Shown: positions 36,330 to 47,804 of the stretch, piece by piece
Layout: every line of letters starts with the position of its first letter
Numbering within the stretch: the stretch's first letter is position 1
NCBI GenBank assembly: GCA_949710005.1
Contig: OX453274.1
Location: 17,242,120 to 17,306,119 of the forward strand
DNA: 64,000 bases
Source of the DNA: Ricordea florida
Lineage: Eukaryota; Cnidaria; Anthozoa; Corallimorpharia; Ricordeidae
Direction of reading: 5' to 3'
Made by a program: the position numbers and the translations under genes
The notes under the pieces: model-generated
Seen by the model: only the letters and a program-made list of their open reading frames with translations
What the model was told of the DNA's origin: nothing
Database searches by the model: none

Positions 36330-39060
36330 TTCCCATGTCACTGATAAATTCATGGAAATTTCCACGTACAAGGCTGGACCAAAACAATTTATAATCTTAT
36401 AATTTTACCATGTCACTGGTAAATCCATGGAAATTTCCACGTACAAGGCTGGACCAAAACAATTTATAATCTTATAATTTTACCAGTCACTGGTAAATCC
36501 ATGGAAATTTCCACGTACAAGGCTGGACCAAAACAATTTATAATCTTATAATTTTACCATGTCACTGGTAAATCCATGGAAATTTCCACGTACAAGGCTG
36601 GACCAAAACAATTTATAATCTTATAATTTTACCAGTCACTGGTAAATCCATGGAAATTTCCACGTACAAGGCTGGACCAAAACTATTTGTAATCTTATAA
36701 TTTTACCAGTCACTGGCAAATCCATGGAAATTTCCATGTACAAGGCTGGACCAAAACAATTTATAATCTTATAATTTTACCATGTCACTGGTAAATCCAT
36801 GGAAATTTCCACGTACAAGGCTGGACCAAAACAATTTATAATCTTATAATTTTACCAGTCACTGGTAAATCCGTGGAAATTTCCACGTACAAGGCTGGAC
36901 CAAAACTATTTGTAATCTTATAATTTTACCAGTCACTGGCAAATCCATGGAAATTTCCATGTACAAGGCTGGACCAAAACAATTTATAATCTTATAATTT
37001 TACCATGTCACTGGTAAATCCATGGAAATTTCCATGTACAAGGCTGGACCAAAACTATTTGTAATCAAATAATTTTACCATGTCACTGGTAAATCCATGG
37101 AAATTTCCACGTACAAGGCTGGACCAAAACAATTTATAATCTTATAATTTTACCATGTCACTGGTAAATCCATGGAAATTTCCATGTACAAGGCTGGACA
37201 AAAACAATTTATAATCTTATAATTTTACCATGTCACTGGTAAATCCATGGAAATTTCCACGTACAAGGCTGGACCAAAACAATTTATAATCTTATAATTT
37301 TACCATGTCACTGGTAAATCCATGGAAATTTCCACGTACAAGGCTGGACCAAAACAATTTATAATCTTATAATTTTACCATGTCACTGGTAAATCCATGG
37401 AAATTTCCACGTAGAAGGCTGGACCAAAACAATTTATAATCTTATAATTTTACCATGTCACTGGTAAATCCATGGAAATTTCCATGTACAAGGCTGGACC
37501 AAAACAATTTATAATCTTATAATTTTACCATGTCACTGGTAAATCCATGGAAATTTCCACGTACAAGGCTGGACCAAAACAATTTATAATCTTATAATTT
37601 TACCATGTCACTGGTAAATCCATGGAAATTTCCACGTACAAGGCTGGACCAAAACAATTTATAATCTTATAATTTTACCAGTCACTGGTAAATCCATGGA
37701 AATTTCCACGTACAAGGCTGGACCAAAACAATTTATAATCTTATAATTTTACCATGTCACTGGTAAATCCATGGAAATTTCCACGTACAAGGCTGGACCA
37801 AAACAATTTATAATCTTATAATTTTACCAGTCACTGGTAAATCCATGGAAATTTCCACGTACAAGGCTGGACCAAAACTATTTGTAATCTTATAATTTTA
37901 CCAGTCACTGGCAAATCCATGGAAATTTCCATGTACAAGGGTGGACCAAAAGTATTTATAATCTAAGAATTTTACCATGTCACTGGTAAATCCATGGAAA
38001 TTTCCATGTACAAGGCTGGACCAAAACAATTTATAATCTTATAATTTTACCATGTCACTGGTAAATCCATGGAAATTTTCATGTACAAGGCTGGACCAAA
38101 ACAATTTATAATCTTATAATTTTACCATGTCACTGGTAAATCCATGGAAATTTCCATGTACAAGGCTGCACCAAAACAATTTATAATCTTATAATTTTAC
38201 CATGTCACTGGTAAATCCATGGAAATTTCCAGGTCCAATGCTGGACCAAAACAATTTATAATCTTACAATTTTACCATGTCACTGGTAAATCCATGGAAA
38301 TTTCCACGTACAAGGCTGGACCAAAACAATTTATAATCTTATAATTTTACCATGTCACTGGTAAATCCATGGAAATTTCCATGTACAAGGCTGGACCAAA
38401 ACAATTTATAATCTTATAATTTTACCATGTCACTGGTAAATCCATGGAAATTTCCATGTACAAGGCTGGACCAAAACAATTTATAATCTTATAATTTTAC
38501 CATGTCACTGGTAAATCCATGGAAATTTCCACGTACAAGGCTGGACCAAAACAATTTATAATCTTATAATTTTACCATGTCACTGGTAAATCCATGGAAA
38601 TTTCCACGTACAAGGCTGGACCAAAACAATTTATAATCTTATAATTTTACCATGTCACTGGTAAATCCATGGAAATTTCCATGTACAAGGCTGGACCAAA
38701 ACAATTTATAATCTTATAATTTTACCATGTCACTGGTAAATCCATGGAAATTTCCACGTACAAGGCTGGACCAAAACTATTTATAATCTTATAATTTTAC
38801 CAGTCACTGGTAAATCCATGGAAATTTCCACATACAAGGCTGGACCAAAACTATTTGTAATCTTATAATTTTACCAGTCACTGGTAAATCCATGGAAATT
38901 TCCACGTACAAGGCTGGACCAAAACTATTTGTAATCTTATAATTTTACCAGTCACTGGCAAATCCATGGTAATTTCCACGTACAAGGCTGGACCAAAACT
39001 ATTTATAATCTGATAATTTTACCATGTCACTGGTGAATCCATGGAAATTTCCATGTGCAT
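36330..39060 (+). repeat. 75-bp satellite with palindromic core
   Basis: About 36 head-to-tail units of 75 bp (a minority of 73 bp lack an AT). Each has GTCACTGGTAAATCC, then CATGGAAATTTCCA(C/T)G, then TACAAGGCTGGACCAAAAC and ATCTTATAATTTTACC. The 12-bp core TGGAAATTTCCA is a perfect palindrome kept in nearly every unit, and in the T variants it extends to CATGGAAATTTCCATG. Copies are highly similar, so the array is young or homogenised. Degenerate units continue to about 39170, near the 3' end of the next gene. Confidence 0.95.
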
Positions 39061-39222
39061 ACGTGGATGAAAACTTAACTTATTGTCTTATTATTTCACC
39101 ATATTACTGCCAAATCCATTGAAATTTCCATGTACATTCCAGGACCAAAACTGCTTGTAATCTTACAATTCACTGCTAGTGAATTTACAACCAGTTTAGC
39201 CACTTATGACTGTAGATCAACT

Positions 39223-42200
39223 TCATTTGTTTCTTAATTCCTTGTACCTTCTTCTCAAATACTGCGCTGCCTCGTTTGTAAGTTTGTCGTTTTCATCCAA
39301 CTGAAAATCAAAGTAGATGACACTTTCTTTTGGAATTGGAGTAGAAGACCAGCCATGCCAAGGCACCCACTTTCCCTTGTAGCTTCCTTTTAGCCACTGC
39401 ACATTGAAAAAGGTTTCAGCTACTTCAAGAACTTTTGCAAGATGAGGAGGCTTGTAGTTTCCAGCTAAATTAACTGCCACAACGCTGCCAGGTAACACTC
39501 CTTCAAAGTTGTCTACCTCAGTAACTTCTGGAAGCTGCCTTCTATAAGGTCCACTATAGACCTTTATATAAACAGAAATTTATTCAGTGAGCCAAGGTAC
39601 AGTGTACATTGTCTCATGCAAAAAGATATAATATTTATTAGATACTTTAAAAAAATAAGAAATAAATAACATATAATTATTATGTTATATTAAATTGTAT
39701 CATATTTACCTCTCGTACTGGTGCAACTTGATTTCTAATCATATTATCAATCTCTTCAGGAACACCCTCAGGTCTATGCCCCAAAAAACCAAGACCACTT
39801 CCACCAAAGTTTGGCAGCCTTCGTTGTTCCCTACATTTTTCCTTGTTGGCAATTATTTTCTGTAGTGGCCAATTATCTGTCCTTTCAGGTAGCTTCCATC
39901 TTGGATTTTCAGGAACAAGCAGTGATGACCACTCTGCTTTATCTTGTTCAACAAAAAGTCTTGAGCGGTAGTACTTTTCAATGTCTGTTTTTAACTTCTG
40001 AAGTTCAACCTTCTCTGTGCTTGGGACAACATAACTGGGTATGTCATCTGGGTTAATGTCTGCATCTTCCTAGTCAGTTATAAAAATATGAAAATACTTT
40101 CAAGCTCAGAAAGCCATCTTAATGTGTTTAGAAAGGTTAGATGATAACAAGTATAAGACATGACATGATGAAGAAGTTGTAAGACAGTTATTACCTTTCA
40201 TTAAGCATTAATTTTTTTTCACAGATAGTAATGATGACACAATAATAAAATATTCAATAACACATCTCAATGTTTAAATTAACAATTCATACGCAGTTTA
40301 TAGAGTGTTATTTTGGATTTCCATATTGAAGTCACTGGTCACCATTTTGCTTTTAATAGGTTGAATCAAACAAAACAGATAAATTAAAACGAAAAACAAT
40401 GTGTAAAGGAACATATTCCAAATAAACTGTGCAAGCATTTTGCAGACTCTTGAAATCTGTCTTCAAGAAGCTATAATAAATTATGATTATAACACTTATG
40501 TACTATTATCATAATATCCTTATTTTTGTCTCCTTCACGTATAATGTGGAGCTGTAAATTGTTTATAATAACACAATGCAGCATTGGGTGTACAGTATAT
40601 AAAAATAGAATGGTCATTTTACATTAGTCATTATTTTTCAGCAGGAAATACAACTCACTTTCAGGATAGAAAGCCACTGTTCAGGGTCTGGATTATCTGG
40701 TTTCCAACATTCATCTTTATCACTACCCCAATTCTTGTATTGCATGACAACTTTGCCAGATGGTGCTTTTGAGAATTTGAAGGCATGAGGATTGGAAATG
40801 TTGTGCAGTGTTGTTGATACTTGTGTCATCCACTGCTTTACATCAAAAGCATGGTCAATCTCCACAGCCTTTGGGGAGGGTGTATAGCACTTTTCAAAGG
40901 AGGCCATAAGCTCTGTCAAACAATGTCAGAGAACATATTGATTGCAAACAAACCTAGTTATGATTGTTATTAATACTCCAGGTTGTGACAACTTAAGTCA
41001 AACAACATGAAGAATGAAATTTTGGTTCATTATTGACATTTCATTAAATTGTAGTTTAGTGAGCAATGTTTTCCACTGGCAACCAAAACAGGTTAACTAA
41101 GGAATCTTTCATTTCCTAGATTTGGATATACAGACTAGTATAATGTTGTGTTTAAATTTTTTCCTTGGTTTCAATTTTATTTTCCTTTGTTTTTCATTTT
41201 TTTCGGTATGGTATTGTATGATAGTGAGTTTTTAACAGAGCAAAAATAAAATTTAAACCAAGGATAAAATTGAACCACAACATATATATCACTGATTTAA
41301 CATTAACTATTCATACAGTAACATAATTTTTTAATGTCATTTATATGAAACTGTCTGCTTTCAAAAAAGAAAATTATCATCAATATAACATGTCCAAACA
41401 CACCAATACCTTTAAAGGTTTTTATGTTTTTCTTTACCAGAAATTCGGAAAACCTGTAAAGGGAAAAAAATTGAGGTCAGGTCCCTGTCTTTATCTTAAT
41501 ATAAATTAGAATTATGAATAAGTGTCTTACTTGTTAAACATCTGATCAACAGCCTCATGGGTATGCCCGACCATTAAAAAATTCAATTTCACCTGGAAAT
41601 TTTGAAAAGAACATATAATTACTTGATCAATGTCCCCAAAGGAATAATTTAGTCACAGATAATCAATTTAAATTAAAAAACATGCTTTATAATTATTAAA
41701 GTATGTCTTATAATATTATAATGAATTTCAAGTTTTATTAGGTGTCATAACGATTATTAAAATGTATGTACTGTTATTTACCTTCACAAAAATGTCAAGC
41801 TTTACAAGGATGGCAAGGAAGTTTAAAACAAATTGGTTTTTGTTTTCCCTCCAGCAGTTGTCCATTTGCAGGTACAAGATATCGGGCAGGTCATCGCCCA
41901 TGCTTTCCAACTCAAATAATATTATATTTATGGTAAGATTTGCATCATGAGGAAACTGAAACAAATCAAAGTAGCCTTTCGGTTGTCTGCCATGATTAAG
42001 GACACCAGTCAAGTGAGTGCGCAGCTTTCGTGCACTTGCATAGGCATGTGCAGTTACAACTAAGCGAGGTAGGAGAAGCTTTGCCTGATCCATTCCATCC
42101 TGGGCTATACAAGCGAAGTCATGTGAATACTTCTTTGCTTTGTCTCTGTGATGGTAATATAATTTTCTTTCTTTCCTAAGAAAACAAAGTTGACATTTAA

Positions 42201-44701
42201 AATTGTACTTTATAATTGCTAGACAAGAATGACATTTGCATTTCAGGAAGAAAAGGCATATCATATTGAATTTCGTTTAAAAGAGAAACAGTGAAAATGT
42301 TTCATGTTTTTTTTTTTAACAGACCGTATTAGATGCTCCATAAGAAACAGCCAACTGCTATGACTCGATTAATATCTTTTAACTATAAATGTTAATATTT
42401 ATTAACTCTTTTTCTTCAGCATGACAGAATAATTTCTTTATACCACAGCACTGCCCACTAAGATGTGTTTGCAGACTCAATGTGTACACTCTTTACACCA
42501 GCCAAAAACAATTGAAGCTTACATCTGCAGGTCATTGTGGAACTCAAAAAGCTGATCCAAGTACTTTCGCACATCCCTGTCTCTTGCTCTTTGCTTTTCC
42601 TCACCCAATATAGTACAATAATCACAACGTGTGAAACGATTAACCTATAAGATGAAACAATGTTGTGGTCAGGCACCCCTTTAAGATTGTGTGCAATTAT
42701 AGTGGCCCAGCTAAAGTTAGTGAATTTGCATCCAAGATAAGGTCTTTTTATTTTGTGCTGACTAAAAAGAATTCCTGGTTGCAGGTTTAAGCTGCAAATT
42801 GCCATGGTTTAATTGAATAAATCAGTCAAAGAGTATTATAAAATCATTATAGCCTAAACATAAGTCTTAATATTTCCAGCTTTATGAATTTTACAGTTAA
42901 AATTTAACAAGCAAGCAATGATGGAAAGTTATCTTTTTATGGAAATAAACATAATAAAACTTGTACTGATATTATCTATGAATGAGTGTATAGTCTATAT
43001 TATTACTAGACTAAGTATATAATGGGTGGCCAGTATTTCCATAATGACACAGTAAATTTTCAATTTACCTTTGGTATTTTTACGTGAGGAAACAAGTCTC
43101 TTAAAAGTTGGCAAAAAGTACTGTAATGGATTACTTCTTCACTGTCCTCTTCCATGTCAGCTTTCATGTAGCCATACATGATAGATTTGTCCAAGAAACT
43201 GGGAAGATGCAAGGCACCTGTGTCTGGCATCTTATCTCCAACCTTAATTACAGGAGAAGGAAAAGCAGCAATAATAAAAGCACATCAGTTCATGAGGTGG
43301 TCATTAAAGCTCAATTTTCTTTGAGCACTGTTTGACCAGATCTATTATATATTGATACAAGCTCTCGGCTACATTGTATATGTCAATATATATGAACAGT
43401 TACCCTTGTAAAGAATGCCTCCATCCAAGTCTCAGCCATCAGCCTTTTATGAGTTACGTTCCTCCTTTTGGGTTTCTTCAGAGTCCTCACACCAGCAGCA
43501 AAGTTGCGAAATGTCTCAGTTACAGCAGCTGTATTTAATCCCAACACAAAACCATATACAGTGTTGCACACTCTGTAGCCACTCAAATAGTATGGGATGT
43601 TTTGAAGGTCACTTAAAAAATAACAATTACCAAATTATTCTTCTAGTTATTGAATAGAATACTACAGGGCTAAAAATTAACTCCAGTGCTTGGTGGCCAA
43701 ACGGACCAGTTTCCTTAAATTCTCAGTGGTCCATCCCAAAATGAAGTGGCCCCTCAATGGCAATCACAAAATCAAAATGCAGGCATCTATATGTTATGAA
43801 TATGGATTGCTTGTGAAATCACTGTTAAAATGGCTCTGAATTTCTACTTCAGAACTAAGAATTAACTAAAATGGATGATCCTAGAGTACAGGCAAAGAAA
43901 CCAAGAGAAATGTAGTCCAATTAAACTACATATTGAGTTTTATTTGTAACTTTGTACTTTGCATATGGTAACTTACATTGCAACTTTTCGAAATTCTGTA
44001 GCATAGTCACACATTGAACGTTCAAACCTTTACTTTTGGTAGCCCTGGTCAGTTTTAACTCGCCACTGGCTACTGTGCGACCGCCAATTTTTAGCCCTGA
44101 ATTACTAATAATTTAATTAATACTAAAAAGGCGGAGCATTCGTGTATTGATTACATACTAATCAATAATTCCAGAGATATTTCTAACATGTACCAGGAAA
44201 TTGCATGCTATCATTAATTTTTTTTCTCATTGAGAACTTTACCTTTGTTTTATGCTAGCTAAAACAAACATCTACCAGACATAGATCACTCAGTAACGAG
44301 GTTCGGGACAAAAGTTATATTGTAGCTCTAAGAAACTTATGACCTGATACTGATGTTTACAAGATAATTGACCCACATACCTCTCATTCGGTTTTGCATG
44401 CATCCATAGCCAGTCAAGCAGTGTTTGCTTCTTTTGAAGAGATTTATAGTCTTTGAAACTTTTGAATATCATGCACATTTCAGCAAAATCCATTGCTTCC
44501 ATACATTTCTTGGCACAACAGCCCACTTCTATTGCTGCAAGGTATAAGGTTTTTGTAAATCAAAATGGAATATGGAAGTGCCATAGAGTGTCACTGCACA
44601 TTATCTGCCTTACCTTCTTTCAAAATAGCAGCACAGCTTTTCTTCCCATGCTTGGTCACCATGTGAGAGTTACCTATGTTGGCAGAAGTGTGTCTTTTCA
44701 T
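39223..44701 (-). CDS. DUF7869-like RNase H-fold protein, 11 exons, intact
   Basis: Exons (5' to 3'): 44614-44701, 44381-44534, 43404-43611, 43069-43242, 42523-42644, 41782-42175, 41531-41592, 41410-41453, 40659-40912, 39710-40069, 39223-39561. All introns are GT-AG, all phases match, and the exons total 2199 nt, giving 732 residues. An in-frame stop lies upstream of the chosen ATG. The protein has a basic N-terminus, a SGYRVCNTVYGFVLG region, then a core with AQDGMDQ (Asp about 275), LQMDNCWRENKN (Asp about 354) and VGHTHEAVDQMF (about 388-399). This D, DN..EN, HTHE series is the hallmark of the family I know as DUF7869, which looks like an RNase H-type, transposase-like nuclease. The usual HTHED here is HTHEA. 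Residues about 640-690 (GSVVAVNLAGNYK...VQWLKGSYKGKW) look like a Tudor/SH3-type module. Function unproven. Confidence 0.75.
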
Positions 44702-45135
44702 TGAAGGCAGTATCAGGGTATCTCACTTTGAAACAAAACTGCATTTTTTTTTCCTCAATAAATGGATAGGAACTTTTGTGGTCTATCCCTTCTTCCCCCC
44801 CCCCCAAACAAAAAAATTATAATAGTGAAAATATGCTATGAGCAATTTATTTTATTCTATTTATTTTTTTCATTCAAATTCTGACAAAAGCTTCCTCATC
44901 TATATAATTATAAATCTCCCTGACAAAAAAAATTTACAAAGACAAGTGCACATTTTTAGGTAGTTTATGTATGGGCACTCACTGACAGATAATGAGTTTG
45001 GATAGCCTTCAGAATACCCAGCTTCTTCATTTAGCTACTTACAGTAAGCAATAAACCAAAGTTTCTATGGGTTTACCGGCGTATTGCTATTATAAACTAA
45101 CTTTAAATAAAACAGAAAATGTTCCTCTTTTTTAT

Positions 45136-45378
45136 GAGGTCCTGTTAGGGGAGGTGCCCATGTCCCCTGTCTGAATTTCACAAGCGGCTATGTCGCCATT
45201 TCGCAAGGTTCTTATGTCGCTTGTCGGAATTTACTCCTAACAGGCCTGGTCTATTTTGACATTGGTGTCGCTTTCCCTATTTCGCTGGAGTAGTCTGTCC
45301 TTTGTCGCCAGTTCATAGCTTTCGTGTAGCCGTTTCAAGGCCATGTCGCTTGTCGGAATTTACCCCCAACAGGGCCTC
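45136..45378. mobile_element. 243-bp MITE with TTTTAT target duplication
   Basis: Ends are GAGGTCCTGTTAGGGG at 45136 and CCCCAACAGGGCCTC at 45378, inverted with two mismatches. The 6 bp on each side are TTTTAT. The interior repeats CTTGTCGGAATTTAC twice. No coding capacity. Confidence 0.7.
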
Positions 45379-45716
45379 TTTTATTGGGTTACAAGCACCA
45401 TAACCCATAGGTGTTCGACCAAACAGCGTGTGCGTAGTAATATGAATAACGAAAGTGTCCATTGTAATACGCCACGTTCTTCAAAAACCTCCGACACAGT
45501 GATGTAAATGAAGTAACCAGATATTCTGAAGTTGCTATCAGACAAACTATGTTAATTTATCTAGCACACAAGATCGTAATTAAAACGTTAATTGTCAGGT
45601 TTAGACTCTATGAAGGTTCAATTAATCACTAACCCTGTTATGGGTGGTCATTAACCGTATCACCACAACTACCTCGAAGTCTTCTCCAGCTGATTCAGCG
45701 GAAAACTGGGTTGATT

Positions 45717-46035
45717 ACCATTTACCATGGTAAACGTTTTTTCGGTTCGTCCCACTGGAAAATTCCCGGGACAAACGGAAATTCTGAAAAGGTAGTCCCG
45801 TTTTCCCGGTTGGGAGGCCAGAGGAGTTCCGAATGGAAATTCGTTTACCATTTACAAGTTCCTGGAGTTTCGTACTAGTTTCAGGCCTCTCCGAGCGCAA
45901 TCGCTTCAACAACAACAACAAATATGAATCCAGTCCAGCGCGGCGCGACAATCCGGCAAATGGTAAACGACACGTACCGTTCTTTCCGAACGAAAATTCC
46001 GAACCGAAATTTCCGTGAATTTGTGGTAAATGGTA
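45717..46035. repeat. TTTACCATTTACC / GAAATTTCC-rich segment
   Basis: Repeated short strings TTTACCATTTAC and its complement GTAAATGGTAAAC, with GAAAATTCCCGG, CCGAAATTTCCG and similar. The interspersed sense and antisense copies could fold extensively. The GAAATTTCC string also forms the centre of the flanking arrays, but here without the outer palindrome. Confidence 0.5.
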
Positions 46036-46039
46036 AACA

Positions 46040-46312
46040 ACCCTTCCGCGTACCGCGTACCGCGTAGCCAGCTTAATAGCTTCTAAGGTACCTTCACACT
46101 TTGAATTAAATTCTTTCCACGTACCACGTAGCCAGCTTCTAAGATAGCTTCACACTTTGAATAAATTTCTTTCTACGCACCGCGTACCGCGTAGCCAACT
46201 TCTAACATACTTTGAGACTTTGAATTTCTTTCATTCCGCGTACCGCGTAGCCAGCTTATGACATATAGTTTAACACTTTCAATTAATGTCATTCCGCGTA
46301 CCGCGTAGCCAC
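46040..46312. repeat. Five degenerate units with CCGCGTACCGCGTAGCC
   Basis: A GC-rich CCGCGTACCGCGTAGCCA core alternates with an AT-rich spacer (…CACACTTTGAATT…), roughly every 60-70 bp, five times. It lies between the two minus-strand genes, about 170 bp from the 3' end of the DBF4-like gene. Confidence 0.75.
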
Positions 46313-46480
46313 CGTTTTCAGTAACGCAGTCAACTGAAATGGCAGGGTATTCTGCAGTTACTCCCTTGAGGCAAAAACTGACCACATGACGACAGATAAC
46401 AAGCCCGTTCCATCCGAGACCGAAATTTCCGAAAATTCAAACCGAAAATTTTTGGTTAATGGAAATCACCCTCTAATCCA

Positions 46481-47533
46481 CTAAATTGAAGGAGGTAATT
46501 TCGAAATTGACTCATCGACATTGCTCCAGTATCCTGGTTGCTCAACGATGGATTTATGCCGCTTGCCACCACAGTGAATTTCTAGCCGACTTTTTAACAC
46601 ATACTCTGAACAATGTTCACACCAAATTTTTTTTCCCACCTTTTTTGCCTCGCAGAGAGCCAGTTCACCTTGGTCTTCTACCTCAAAAGATGGCCACTTA
46701 TCAAATTCCTTATATACGGGGCAAAAATTCCTCGACTGATCCTCCACCTTAATGAAGGGAGGCTTTAGTGTTGTGATTTGAAGGTGTTTCCGGCGTTGAA
46801 CAGTTGCAATACGTTTACTACTATTTTGTTTTTCGATCTTTGCAAGCTGAAAAAATGATTCTTTAGTATGCACTGAAATGTTGTTTTTCTCACAGATGTC
46901 AACAATTTTAGCAGCATATGTATATCCAGGAGAACACTTTTTTGAACAGTTTATTGCTCTTTGACCACGTGAGTATCGATCAAATTTAGATGAAGGCTGG
47001 CCGACACTCCTGCAGTTATTCACAACGAGATCTGTCACCTTTTCCACATCGAAGAATAATTCTACTTTTCCGCCAAGTCCAGCTATAGTATTCTTGTATA
47101 GACTACCATCATCTTCAAACATTAAGAAAAACGCTCTATTTTGGAAGTAAGAGAAGTTTGAAGTTGAATTGTTACCTTCAACTTTGTCATCATTCTTTCC
47201 ACCTCTTAAGCTTTCGTGGTCATCGTCTTCACTATCTCCAAGCTTGGAAGTTCCCTCGTGTAGCTCTATTGAAGCACTGTGCGAGAGCCAGAGTGGTTCT
47301 TCGCCCATCGAAGAATCTGGTGTTTCGCGTTCAGACGCTTTTCTTTTCCTTTTATAAGGAGTACTTGTTAATGTCGGCTCAAATTCGAATTCTTCATCAT
47401 CCACTGATTCTCTGCTTATTGCCTCTTCGTTAAAAAGTTGGTCATTCATTGATATGGACGTCAAGGGCTCTTCAGCAATACTTGAAATAATCGACGACGA
47501 AAAAGGGTTTTCGGCAATCGAGGAATCATCCAT
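46481..47533 (-). CDS. DBF4-like regulatory subunit, intronless
   Basis: A single 350-residue frame. The acidic, Ser-rich N-terminus (1-125) includes a basic patch YKRKRKASERE. Residues 152-230 match motif N of DBF4 (GLGGKVELFF...VTDLVVNN, SRGQRAINCSKK, AAKIVDICEKNNISVHTKESF), 256-284 match motif M (LKPPFIKVEDQSRNFCPVYK), and 305-326 form the motif C zinc finger (CxxC-x11-HxxxxxH). DBF4 binds and activates the CDC7 kinase that fires replication origins; motifs M and C are the kinase-binding parts. All three are in order and undamaged. Animal DBF4 genes normally have introns and longer proteins, so an intronless 350-residue copy suggests a retrocopy or captured cargo. It is head-to-head with the ParB-like gene. 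Confidence 0.8.
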   Translation of the reverse strand: MDDSSIAENPFSSSIISSIAEEPLTSISMNDQLFNEEAISRESVDDEEFEFEPTLTSTPYKRKRKASERETPDSSMGEEPLWLSHSASIELHEGTSKLGDSEDDDHESLRGGKNDDKVEGNNSTSNFSYFQNRAFFLMFEDDGSLYKNTIAGLGGKVELFFDVEKVTDLVVNNCRSVGQPSSKFDRYSRGQRAINCSKKCSPGYTYAAKIVDICEKNNISVHTKESFFQLAKIEKQNSSKRIATVQRRKHLQITTLKPPFIKVEDQSRNFCPVYKEFDKWPSFEVEDQGELALCEAKKVGKKIWCEHCSEYVLKSRLEIHCGGKRHKSIVEQPGYWSNVDESISKLPPSI

Positions 47534-47804
47534 CGTTACGTATTTCTATGTTCGTTTCGAAAGAACAAAGGCTTTTGAAAATTCCTCATGCACTTCGTCA
47601 CTGTCGGAAGTGTCACATTTCAAACGTTATTGTTCAGGCAATACAAAGTCACTTGCCGAAAAACACAATGACCAATGAGAGTGATGGGATTTTGATGTCA
47701 TTCATTCCATGCACGTGTCACATAGGTATCGTCACATACATTGTGAGTCCTCATTGTGTGAGTGAAGGTTGTTGGTGCTTAGCAGTATCATACGTTTAGA
47801 CTTT
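47534..47804. promoter_or_regulatory. Shared divergent promoter candidate
   Basis: Only 271 bp separate the starts of the DBF4-like and ParB-like genes. The gap has a CCAAT box (47672-47676, in GACCAATGAGAG) and a CRE-like TGATGTCA (47693-47700), but no clear TATA box. CCAAT/CRE elements in short divergent gaps are typical of bidirectional promoters of cell-cycle genes; co-regulation is an inference. Confidence 0.45.

Noticed and set aside
36330-39060. CRISPR-like array
   Set aside because: The whole 75-bp unit is repeated, with no variable spacers, in eukaryotic DNA.
45490-45560. Match to the left edge of the block (AGATATTCTGAAGT)
   Set aside because: A 14-bp identity with about 36038 without flanking similarity is likely chance in AT-rich DNA.
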